Positions 1 to 7,272 of a stretch of DNA of 11,796 bases are shown one piece after another. Numbering within the stretch: the stretch's first letter is position 1; every line of letters starts with the position of its first letter. The stretch spans positions 1-11,796 of the forward strand of contig JALLBK010000541.1 in assembly GCA_036940085.1 (NCBI GenBank), read 5' to 3'. A model generated the notes under the pieces. The model searched no databases, was not told where the DNA came from, and worked only from the letters and a program-made list of their open reading frames with translations. Made by a program: the position numbers and the translations under genes. This stretch comes from Discostella pseudostelligera (taxonomy: Eukaryota; Bacillariophyta; Thalassiosirophyceae; Thalassiosirales; Thalassiosiraceae).

Positions 1-85
1 AAAAGTAACAATGAGCTTTACGTGGCTAGCTGCTGCTAGACGCGCAGCGGCTAGTTCCCTAAAATCTTCAGAGACGGAGGGAGTA
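1..85 (-). mobile_element. Possible terminal fragment of a Stowaway-like/mariner MITE
   Basis: Read on the minus strand, bases 83 down to about 72 spell CTCCCTCCGTCTC. This resembles the terminal inverted repeat of Stowaway-type MITEs and plant-type mariner elements (known consensus begins CTCCCTCCGT). It is preceded directly by TA (84-85), the usual target duplication of Tc1/mariner elements. Just inside the terminus is an imperfect hairpin (arms 26-36 and 44-54, 10 of 11 bases paired), as is common in MITEs. The other end and any transposase lie outside the window, so the call rests on one terminus and could be coincidence. Confidence 0.4.
26..54. repeat. Imperfect inverted repeat (subterminal hairpin)
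   Basis: CTAGCTGCTGC (26-36) can pair with GCAGCGGCTAG (44-54) with one mismatch across a 7-base loop. It lies inside the proposed mobile-element fragment and probably belongs to its subterminal structure. Confidence 0.5.
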
Positions 86-124
86 TTAAAATTACACGTG
101 TAGGCATTCTGAACACTCGTCAAG

Positions 125-223
125 ATGTCTGGCCGTCTGACCGCTCTCTCTCACCGACACCAACGCCATCAACGATCGTCACCATGGCGGCTGCGGCTGG
201 CGGGCGGATCGCGGTGGGCATGA
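125..223 (+). other. Upstream ORF 1 (32 codons) before the NYN gene
   Basis: An ATG at 125 opens a 32-codon frame ending in TGA at 221-223, rich in Arg, His, Ser and Leu. It precedes the main start at 277 and would act as a uORF if transcription begins upstream of it. The transcript start is not visible, so a role is inference. No similarity is recognised. Confidence 0.25.
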
Positions 224-234
224 ACATCAACTAG
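184..234 (+). promoter_or_regulatory. Upstream ORF 2 with strong start context (16 codons)
   Basis: ACCATGG at 181-187 is a near-ideal eukaryotic start context. It opens a 16-codon frame (MAAAAGGRIAVGMNIN) closed by TAG at 232-234, 42 bases before the ATG cluster of the NYN gene. That TAG is also the in-frame stop limiting the main ORF on its 5' side. If present in the mRNA it would be expected to lower translation of the main ORF. Function is inferred from position and context only. Confidence 0.35.
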
Positions 235-276
235 ATAGATCTACTAGATACTATCCACTCTAGAAATCCACTTCTC

Positions 277-3167
277 ATGATGATGAAAGATGAAGATGAA
301 GGGGCATCATCATCATCGTTGTCATCGTCGATGATGATATCAAAGTCCAGAGGCTTGGAACACTTTCAGCAGCACACTGCAGAGCATTACACTCGAATCG
401 CCATGAACGGGGCAACAGAGGTCTGCTCCTCGAGGAAGCGCCGACGGCGTTCTCTTCCTTTGGCATGCGCAAAGTGCAGTTGTCACTACACTGCAATAGA
501 TTGCGTTAGAGGGAACGCGCTATTTATTTGCACCTTGATGTGTTCTATTCGTTACTGCATGGCGTTGATGTCGATTCCATGTAGTAGTACCCGTTCGGTG
601 ACTTTTTCATCATCAAAGATAACGAAGCAGTTCGGCGGTTGGAATGTGCTACATCATCAGCTTCTATCAAGAGCTGAAAGAATATCTTCGTCGTCGGGCA
701 CAAACCTACTGAGTTCCGTCACAGCAATAAGCTCAAAAATCTTACAGGACGATGATGGTAATCGTGATTTCAATGAAGATGAATACCCAAACCCCGATGC
801 TAAAGGAAACGTTGACGACGATGAGATTGATGCAGATGAATATTTTGGGAGGTTCATTTCTGAAGCACTCAAAGGAGAGAGCGCTGATAGTACAACATCA
901 GCTGATTCAAAAATGTCGTCCTCATCTTCCCCCAGTGATGAGAATATTCTTCTTGAGACCAAACGCATGATGGAACAACAGCAGCAACAAATTAATCTGT
1001 TAATGAAGATGATGAACAAGCAGGGTCGGCAACAATTGCCGGCACAAACTGCTATCTCTGCCAGCATGGATGACAATAATAGTGGAGAACGACATGAATC
1101 GACCTATCTTTCTACATCCTCTACGCAACAAAAGCCAATGATTGTGCCGCCTCTCAAAGCAATGCTCTTCATTGACGGTACGTGGCTCTATTATTCTCTT
1201 CATACCCGAAATCCTAAACACGATGCAATTGTTTCCAAGTTTGGAAAGGGATGGCAAAATCATTACAAAGTTGACTGGTGAGAGAAATTCATGCTTCGCA
1301 ATCTCAGCAATCGAGATAATGGTATTGTCTCACATCGTAACTTAACCATTGTTGCGCAGGAAATCTCTACCGCGCTTGATAATTAATCAGATTGAGAAAC
1401 AGCGGATCAGCAAGGTGCGCTTTCTTTCAGTGTTGTTGAAATAATTACATGCAAAGCATCTCATGTCGTTTCCTTCACAATCTCTGATGAGAAAAGACTT
1501 CTTTTAGCGGATCAGATAGATCCCTTGAAATTGCTAGAGTGATGGTCTTCACGTCGGCAAAGAAAGACACGGACCCCAACTCGATACGGATGCGAATGTT
1601 TCGTGACATGGCGAATGCTAACTATGATGTTTACATGATGGAGACTGTTGGCCAAGGAGAGAAATGTGTGGACATTCAACTTGCCGTTGAGATGCTGCAT
1701 TATGCCACGGTTCCGAATGCATACGATGTTGCTATTTTATTGAGGTGAGCTTATGATCTACTTGAGATGTATCTCCAACATCTTTCACGACCGTCGTATC
1801 TTCTTACGTTGATTTCTAGTGGCGATAAGGACTTTGTCCCCGCCCTCGTGAGAACTCGTCAAAAAGGGAAACAAGTCTGCATAAGTAGTATGCGAGCTGG
1901 CTGTAATCGAGTACTCTATGAAAGCTATCCTCATATACGGGATTATGATGTGGTTTGGCTTGAGAATTGCTTGGATGAATTAATTGTTCCAATACCAGAG
2001 GAGGAACGAAGCCGAAGGGATCGAGCAGGATACGCGTCATCGTTTACAATGATGAGGGTCGTGAGAGACTTCGTGGCGTCAGCCCCTGATCATGAATGGG
2101 TTAGGTAGGGGTTCAACAGAATGGATGATGTGCATATTTTCTGATTTGTCATCTCATCATCGTTCTCTCTACGACTCTTCAGTTCTCGAGACATCGGCAA
2201 ATATCTCAAAAATATCGAGATTGGGGATTCAAACATGTTAGAAGAACTGAAGCAGACACATGGAGGTCTTCGGACGTTCCTCGTGGAGAGAGGCTGCAAT
2301 TTGTTCGAGGTCAAGTTTCCTGACCCTGGAGCAATCCGTGGTCGGGATGAATTTAGCTTTTGGGTTAGAGTGAAAGGTGAATCTGACGAAGTGTTACTGA
2401 ACGAGTTCAAGCGAACCCAATTCTTTACTAAAGAAGAGAAAGTGTTTTTAGAGAGCTACAAGAAGGGAAAATACACCACAGGCGATGCTTACGATCATAC
2501 TACAACAATGTTCGATTATTTATCTGGTGATCATGTTGACATGGCGGATTTGGACTCTCGTGTCGATTCATTTACTGGACATGAACAATCTGCTGTTGAC
2601 TATTCAAATTTGACTGTCGCCAAACTGAGAGAAGTTTGCCGGGAGAGAGGGGTGCCAGTTTCAGGCAAAAAAGAACACTTGATCTCTCGATTAGAGAACC
2701 ATCGAATAGAAAATGACGTTGTCGAGAAGCCGCAGAAGGATATAGTAGAAGCATCCGCGGGAGTTAGGAGAAGAACAACCAGAGCAATCGGAAATTCGCC
2801 GAAACCGCCTTCAGGGTCTAGCTTTACTCCCACGGGAAGTAACATATATGCATCGACTTTGCCCCAGCTTGATGTTACTCGAAATCGAAATTCACCTGAT
2901 CCAAAAGCTGGAGCCCATCTTGAAGCCCTGATTACTGAATATTTGAGAGCATCGGGCGGATCAGCGGGCTCGAGAGATATCGGAAGGTATCTAGCGGCGA
3001 ACTCGGATTCTCTCAAGAGTAACCGAGCTGCACTTTCAGAGCTAAAAGAGAACTTTGGTTCATTGCTCAGCTTTATTCTCTCAAGAGATGATATATTTTC
3101 TGTCCGGGATAGGTCCGGAAATGGCGACGACTCTGGCTTTCCGATCACGCTGAAAAAGTATAGATGA
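277..3167 (+). CDS. NYN-domain putative ribonuclease with two LOTUS-like winged helices and a SAP motif (five exons)
   Basis: Exons: 277-1277, 1360-1414, about 1497-1744, 1820-2104 and 2183-3167, giving about 850-860 residues depending on intron 2. The N-terminal ~290 residues are Ser- and acid-rich, with a basic run RKRRRR (53-58) that could be a nuclear signal and a Gln-rich stretch. The NYN (PIN-like, metal-dependent nuclease) fold runs from about 293 to 480. It shows FIDGTW (Asp300), KCVDIQLAVEM (Asp about 411, Glu about 417) and SGDKDF (Asp about 437 and 439), so the acidic active site appears intact. About 509-575 (SRDIGKYL ... GGLRTFLVERGCNLFEV) resembles an OST-HTH/LOTUS winged helix. 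About 671-705 (LTVAKLREVCRERGVPVSG) is a SAP motif. About 775-838 (SRDIGRYL ... LLSFILSRDDIFSV) looks like a second copy of the winged helix. NYN-LOTUS proteins such as MARF1 act in RNA decay, so an RNA-processing role is inferred. The start is the ATG triplet at 277; in-frame Met codons further down (for example 559) are possible. Confidence 0.85.
1278..1359 (+). other. Intron 1 of the NYN gene
   Basis: GTGAGA donor and TTGCGCAG acceptor, 82 bases, splitting a Trp codon (TG/G). Splicing joins KVD to WKSLPRLIINQIEKQ, continuing the NYN domain; without it the frame meets a stop at once. Confidence 0.85.
1401..1515 (+). repeat. 10-base direct repeat at the edges of intron 2
   Basis: AGCGGATCAG occurs at 1401-1410 and again at 1506-1515, at the 5' and 3' margins of intron 2. 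The spacing is 105 bases. Confidence 0.8.
1415..1496 (+). other. Intron 2 of the NYN gene (boundaries uncertain)
   Basis: The flanking exons are clear (…EKQRISK before; …SLEIARVMVFTS after), but the intron length must be 1 modulo 3. The best-looking donor (GTGCGC, 1415) with the best-looking acceptor (CTTTTAG, 1507) gives the wrong frame. Frame-keeping choices are 1415-1496 (poor acceptor GAAAAG), 1432-1507 (poor donor GTTGTT), or a GC-AG intron 1410-1515 (donor GCAAGG). A base error in the assembly is the other possibility. That an intron exists here is well supported; its ends are not. Confidence 0.5.
1745..1819 (+). other. Intron 3 of the NYN gene
   Basis: GTGAGC donor and TTTCTAG acceptor, 75 bases. 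Splicing rebuilds a Ser codon (AG/T) and joins AILL to SGDKDF, one of the acidic motifs of the NYN fold. Confidence 0.9.
2105..2182 (+). other. Intron 4 of the NYN gene
   Basis: GTAGGG donor and ACTCTTCAG acceptor, 78 bases, phase 2. Splicing joins DHEWV to SSRDIGKYLKN inside the first winged-helix domain. The repeat of SRDIG-YL in the second copy supports the junction. Confidence 0.9.
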
Positions 3168-3275
3168 GCACGCAACAATTGCATTTCTCGGGTAGTGTAG
3201 AAATGGCTAATGGCTAATGAGATAATCATTGAGCTCAAGTTACGATTGCAAGAACGAAAACTGAACATATCTCTG
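3168..3275. other. Short convergent intergenic region
   Basis: Only 108 bases separate the stop codons of the two converging genes, so their 3' untranslated regions probably overlap. It holds a short tandem of ATGGCTA (3203-3216). No clear terminator or polyadenylation signal was identified. Confidence 0.6.
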
Positions 3276-5312
3276 TCATCCTGAAGAGTTCTCCTCCCAT
3301 GGTGCAACTAGAATTGACGCGCAATTAACCCACTCGAACCCGTCTGCAAAGTCACCACCAGTTTCCTCATCGACACAAAGTAAGAGATCGACACGCTCGA
3401 TGCTGTGAGATTCAACGCTCGAGGCATGGTCATCGGAAAGCGATTGTTGCAGTGATGACGCACCCAAGAAATGAAGATTATGTAATCGGAAATGAAAGAA
3501 TGTTGCCCCATTTCGAACCCAGGGCTGACAAGTTGTTTCTGGGTCGATGAGGAAGTCGAAGTATCGGGCGCGTGGCACAAGCGGACCAGAGTGCACCTCG
3601 TCTGTGTCAACCGAGCAGTCCTGGCGTCGAATACTGCGATCTTCTATTGATAGCCAACCAGAAGGATGAAGCCTAACGAATACTCGGATTGATGTGGCTA
3701 TTGTGTCAACGAAAAGATGTCGAAGACTACCGCTCGTCGACTCCTCGCGAACAAGGAGAAGAAACCCCTCCTTGCCGCAAATGGATTGGGATTGTACGGT
3801 CTGTTCTATTGCTATGGCGGCAAAATCTCGCTGCTCGAGTTCCTTCTTCTGTTTCAGCTTGAGGCGTTTCTTTTTCCTTACTTCCTTTATGCTGACAGCC
3901 CGCTTCTTGCGGCCATTTGATGAAGGACATGGTGCCTCGCCCGCAAGCATGACGTCAATTAAGCATGATTCCTCTTCTGCCAAAACCGCCGATGATATAT
4001 CTAAGGACAAGTTTTCTTCGTCAGAAGAACTGCTATCATCAATGCAAGCGTCGAAAGAATTTACCTCCGTCATGTGTCCTTCATCGTCCGCTCCGCTATT
4101 ATCCAAATCATCCACACATTCTGACGGGTGCCATTCCTTCTCATCACAGCATTGATAATCCTCCATATGTAACGACACAATCCTTTCACCACGAATCCAA
4201 TCTCGTGTCCAAGCAACCTTTTCATACCTAGAACTCGGTGGATCGGTGGGATAGTGCGGTTGATAACAGCACTCGTACAAGATATTGGATTTTGATTTCT
4301 CATCAACTATTGGACTATTGATACTGTTGCATGAAATTGAGGATATCACACCATGTTTGTTGATGCTCTTCTCGGTATGATGAAAGAAGGGTAGTGGTAA
4401 GAACCCATCATCGTGCCAATCATAGTTGGCATACCAATCGGCAATTGGTCTTTCATAATCATGTATATCGTCACCCCCCTCGTGATGCAATGAAACCCGA
4501 CTATTTGATGATGCATTTGTTTGTGAATAAAATCGTTCTGATATTGTTTTGATAGCGCATATTCGTTCCATAGAATGTAATTTATGAATGCACTGACGGG
4601 ATGTGGACAAGAGTTCGGTCATAGCTGGTATGAATGGCTGTGAACAATCATTGCCGTGTTCTTGTAGTAGAGGACAATAAGTATGCTGCTGGAGTATGGT
4701 GTTGTTGCGTGCATCATTCTTATGAAATGACGTTGATGAGGTATCCGACGCAGCCGGAAGCAGCTCCATCAAGAGACAAGCAGTAACGAGAAGTGATCGA
4801 TAAATATCCGCAACATCATTCAATGTCTCCCAGCTGCTAGATGCATCAATGTATTTGACAGTAGTGGTGTCGCATTTGTCATTGTCATCTATCGTAGCTA
4901 CATCTGATGACGACGACGACGGTGATGATGTTGGAAGCGACAAGGATGTAAAAGATATTGCGTGCATCAACAATTCGTAGGCTCTCATTGCTTCAATGGA
5001 AGAGATTGAAGCTTTTGTCGGTCGACATGATTTACTAAATCTAACTTTTTTCTCGACGGTAGTTTTATGCAATGCAGCTTCTGCTCCATCAGTAAGAGGA
5101 CGACGTCCTGGAGGTGAGCCATCTTTTTCTCCTACCTTCGCAACATTGATGGCACTGTCATTGTCGCCCACCGCCTTCGCATCAGCATCGACATCAGGGG
5201 CATGATGTGAATCATTGGGTGAATTCCGAGAAGGAGGAGAAGGATCGATGAGTTCGACGGAGCGTACTAGTAGATCCGATAGAGTGCACTGGCATAGGCA
5301 CTCCATCGTCAT
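3276..5312 (-). CDS. Unrecognised 678-residue protein, largely disordered, with basic tract and PP1-docking-like motif
   Basis: A single uninterrupted exon reads from ATG at 5312 to TGA at 3278-3276. I do not recognise the family. The N-terminal ~130 residues are rich in Ser, Pro and Asp and contain KKVRF (88-92), which fits the RVxF-type motif that docks protein phosphatase 1. The middle is acidic with a Ser/Asp/Glu-rich stretch (about 420-450). A strongly basic tract with GRKKR and RKKKRLKLKQKK (about 464-495) could be a nuclear signal or nucleic-acid contact and may be helical. The last ~170 residues are less biased, with hydrophobic strands (GFLLLVREE, HLFVDTIATSIRVFVRLH, ATFFHFRLHNLHFLG), and are the likeliest folded domain. 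The ORF's length, bias and basic tract make it very probably real. It diverges from the methyltransferase gene and converges on the NYN gene. Nuclear location is inference. Confidence 0.75.
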   Translation of the reverse strand: MTMECLCQCTLSDLLVRSVELIDPSPPSRNSPNDSHHAPDVDADAKAVGDNDSAINVAKVGEKDGSPPGRRPLTDGAEAALHKTTVEKKVRFSKSCRPTKASISSIEAMRAYELLMHAISFTSLSLPTSSPSSSSSDVATIDDNDKCDTTTVKYIDASSSWETLNDVADIYRSLLVTACLLMELLPAASDTSSTSFHKNDARNNTILQQHTYCPLLQEHGNDCSQPFIPAMTELLSTSRQCIHKLHSMERICAIKTISERFYSQTNASSNSRVSLHHEGGDDIHDYERPIADWYANYDWHDDGFLPLPFFHHTEKSINKHGVISSISCNSINSPIVDEKSKSNILYECCYQPHYPTDPPSSRYEKVAWTRDWIRGERIVSLHMEDYQCCDEKEWHPSECVDDLDNSGADDEGHMTEVNSFDACIDDSSSSDEENLSLDISSAVLAEEESCLIDVMLAGEAPCPSSNGRKKRAVSIKEVRKKKRLKLKQKKELEQRDFAAIAIEQTVQSQSICGKEGFLLLVREESTSGSLRHLFVDTIATSIRVFVRLHPSGWLSIEDRSIRRQDCSVDTDEVHSGPLVPRARYFDFLIDPETTCQPWVRNGATFFHFRLHNLHFLGASSLQQSLSDDHASSVESHSIERVDLLLCVDEETGGDFADGFEWVNCASILVAPWEENSSG

Positions 5313-5771
5313 GGTTGGATGGTGAAAGTGAAAGTGATAAATGGTGAACGGTGATACACCGCCATGGATTCTTTAGTGACCCACACACCTTTAAATGTAG
5401 AACCTAACCTAAACAATTTTGGTGAGGAGCGAGTGGCGCGAACAGCTTCTTGTGCTCACGCCTGTCCGTCAGAAAGATACTTAAGAGATTTTGAAATTAA
5501 AAATTTGAAATTAAAAAAGATACTTATGTCATTGAACGAAAAGTTTTTTTTTGAGCAGGGGAAAATTCGCCAAAAAATTACCTACTCGCCAAGTCGGTAA
5601 AGAATCCACATACACGAAATCGCTGAACGACGAAGACGAAAAAAAAAAAGTCATAAGCACCGGCCTGACCGCTACGTCTTTCCACCTTAGCTTATGTTCG
5701 ACTACTGAACTAGTGGGTGTTCGAACAAATCCAAATCCAAAACATCGACCATCGACCATGAACATCGAACG
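5313..5771. promoter_or_regulatory. Divergent intergenic region (shared upstream region)
   Basis: These 459 bases lie between the starts of the unrecognised minus-strand gene and the methyltransferase gene and must hold both upstream regions. Seen here: GTGAAAGTGAAAGTGATA near 5330, an AT-rich tandem repeat (5490-5517), an A-run at 5640-5650, and repeats of ATCGACC just before the methyltransferase start. No firm TATA box is visible. A 78-codon frame (5364-5600) starts in good context (CCGCCATGG) but has no protein-like features I recognise. Confidence 0.5.
5490..5517 (+). repeat. Perfect 14-base tandem repeat
   Basis: TTTGAAATTAAAAA occurs twice head to tail (5490-5503, 5504-5517). It is flanked by two copies of AAAGATACTTA (5473-5483 and 5516-5526). 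This lies in the divergent intergenic region and could be a regulatory AT-rich block or slippage product. Confidence 0.8.
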
Positions 5772-5775
5772 ATGA
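5758..5775 (+). promoter_or_regulatory. Five-codon uORF overlapping the methyltransferase start
   Basis: ACCATGA at 5755-5761 opens a five-codon frame (MNIER) whose TGA stop (5773-5775) overlaps the methyltransferase ATG (5772-5774) as ATGA. The uORF start has A at -3. The arrangement suits termination-reinitiation or leaky scanning. Regulation is inferred from sequence only. Confidence 0.4.
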
Positions 5776-6980
5776 TTGCAACATCATCGCTTGTCCTCCA
5801 TGCCATTATTCTCACAGGATTCAGTTTAGTTGATGCACTGGCATTGGTTCTGCCGCAGTTGATAGAAAGCAATCGTGTCGTCGTCACAAGAAGTACGTCA
5901 TTATTCCATCATCGCCCGCCTGGTAGTCATGATGATCGCCGCTGTGCCCTACGACGCATTGCCATCGCGTCGGCGTCATCAATTGCAACAGCAACATCAA
6001 CATCAACAAAAGCCAATGCCATAACACCGCAACAAGCATCAACATCCTATGACAAATATGCAGCAAATTACAATGCTCTCGATGGAGGATCCATCGCCAC
6101 ATCTTTGGGTATCGATGATGCACGAAAACAATTACTAAGCCAAGCTTATGGAAATGTATTAGAAATTGGTGCCGGTACTGGATTGAATTTAGATTCGTAT
6201 CGGTTTGTGGGAGACGATAGTGCGATAACATCGTTAACATTGGTGGATATATCCGAGGGAATGCTGTCAGTGGCAAAAGCTCATGCCGAGGAGATACAAC
6301 AACAATACCGGCAACGACAGTTGTTGAGCAACAATTCAAGTACCAATCAATTACTACCATCGATTAAATTTGTGAAAGCCGATGCAACCTCGGAATTAAT
6401 TCCGTTATTTGGGGAAAATGCATTTGATACTGTCGTCGATACATTCAGCTTGTGTGTCATGGGGAATGAGGGTGCAAGGAAGTGTCTGCGTGAGATGAGG
6501 GGGGTAGTGAAGAAAGGTGGTACGTCTATGTATATGCTTTCTGTGGAATATAGTATTTGAATACGATGCATGCAAATGTTGGGCGAACACGAACAATCAG
6601 CATTCTTTCAATACACTTTTCCTCTTCTCGATGTTGCAGGAGCTATCCTCCTCATCGAAAACACACGATCATCGAATCCTATTCTAGGATATTATCAAGA
6701 TGTCACCGCTTCTACTGCCGCGGATATGGGTGGGAAAGGTATCGTTGCTGCATATGTCTCCTGTTGATATTGTCTTGAATCTGCTACTTATTGACTAACT
6801 AACCAACTTCCAACTTTAATTTACACACAATTCAACAAAACACACAAAGGATGTTTATACAACCAAAATGTAGGTGAAATGATACAGCAAACTAATGGAT
6901 TGCATTTGGTAAAGGAGGTGGAATTTGCGACTGGGTTCTTTCGATCGTTTGTTGTTCAGAAGGACGACGATGGAGTGTAG
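5772..6980 (+). CDS. Class I SAM-dependent methyltransferase, UbiE/OMS1-like (three exons)
   Basis: Exons 5772-6519, 6640-6738 and 6850-6980 give 325 residues. The Rossmann-fold methyltransferase motifs are clear. Motif I is NVLEIGAGTGLNL (128-140), which binds S-adenosylmethionine. The acidic loop is LVDIS (157-161), followed by KADATS (Asp204), and FDTVVDTFSLCVMGN stands at the strand-4 position. The spliced join reads KKGGAILLIENTRSSN, the post-motif region seen in UbiE/COQ5/OMS1/METTL7-like enzymes. A C-terminal GLHLVKEVEFATGFFRSFVV matches the last strands of such folds. The first ~28 residues are hydrophobic (LVLHAIILTGF … ALALVLP) and look like a signal or targeting sequence, followed by a Ser/Thr/Ala-rich linker (to about 90), so an organelle or membrane location is likely. 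The plastid ASAFAP-type motif is not evident. Substrate is unknown. The start is the only Met before the domain. Confidence 0.88.
6520..6639 (+). other. Intron 1 of the methyltransferase gene
   Basis: GTACGT donor and GATGTTGCAG acceptor, 120 bases, phase 1. Splicing joins KKGG to AILLIEN; reading through instead would add about a dozen residues and stop at 6558-6560. Confidence 0.9.
6739..6849 (+). other. Intron 2 of the methyltransferase gene
   Basis: GTATCG donor and CACACAAAG acceptor, 111 bases, phase 1. Splicing joins ADMGGK to GCLYNQNVGEM. The acceptor has no strong pyrimidine tract, but the frame and family pattern on both sides support it. Confidence 0.85.
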
Positions 6981-7272
6981 GTACCAAATGGAAGTCGAGC
7001 AAGACGCGAATTATGAATGAGTCTAAATTATTACAGCAATTTCGTAGCAAAACTTGCCAACTTACTGTAAGAAATCGGTCGCAGCTCGAACGTTCACCTA
7101 CGATGCTCTCTCAGCTCGTGGAAAGGAAGGATGATGTCAGAGCGAAGACGGTGACATACAGTGCTCCCAAGAAAACAAAGTTGAGCTCAATTGGCGATAA
7201 TTATAACAGTAGTTTTGTTCAAAACATCGCGTTTATTTTCATGTCCGATTGCCAACCTGATAAGCAACAGCA
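6981..7272. other. Intergenic region between two plus-strand genes
   Basis: The 292 bases between the methyltransferase stop and the next ATG contain no feature I can support. A frame open from 7013 runs on into the next gene in another phase, where its sequence is an Arg/Ser shadow of the Gln/Ser codons; I do not treat it as a gene. Confidence 0.5.

Noticed and set aside
463..508. Cys-rich stretch (CAKCSCHYTAIDC) after a basic run in the NYN protein, possibly a zinc finger
   Set aside because: Cys spacing does not fit a known finger class well, and the region may even lie upstream of the true start.
657..1076. 139-codon minus-strand ORF opposite exon 1 of the NYN gene
   Set aside because: It consists of Ser and Cys runs complementary to the acidic and Gln codons of the plus-strand gene; no independent evidence.
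1508..1544. Premature stops in the NYN gene suggesting a pseudogene
   Set aside because: The stops lie in introns or out-of-frame; both flanking exons keep intact NYN motifs, and at least one frame-preserving splice choice exists.
2600..3307. 235-codon minus-strand ORF opposite the last exon of the NYN gene
   Set aside because: The plus strand there encodes the SAP motif and second winged helix, so the minus-strand frame is an antisense shadow.
5364..5600. 78-codon plus-strand ORF with a good start context in the divergent intergenic region
   Set aside because: Its sequence crosses the AT-rich tandem repeat and an A/T homopolymer, shows no domain or bias typical of its neighbours, and is more simply part of an upstream region or a uORF.
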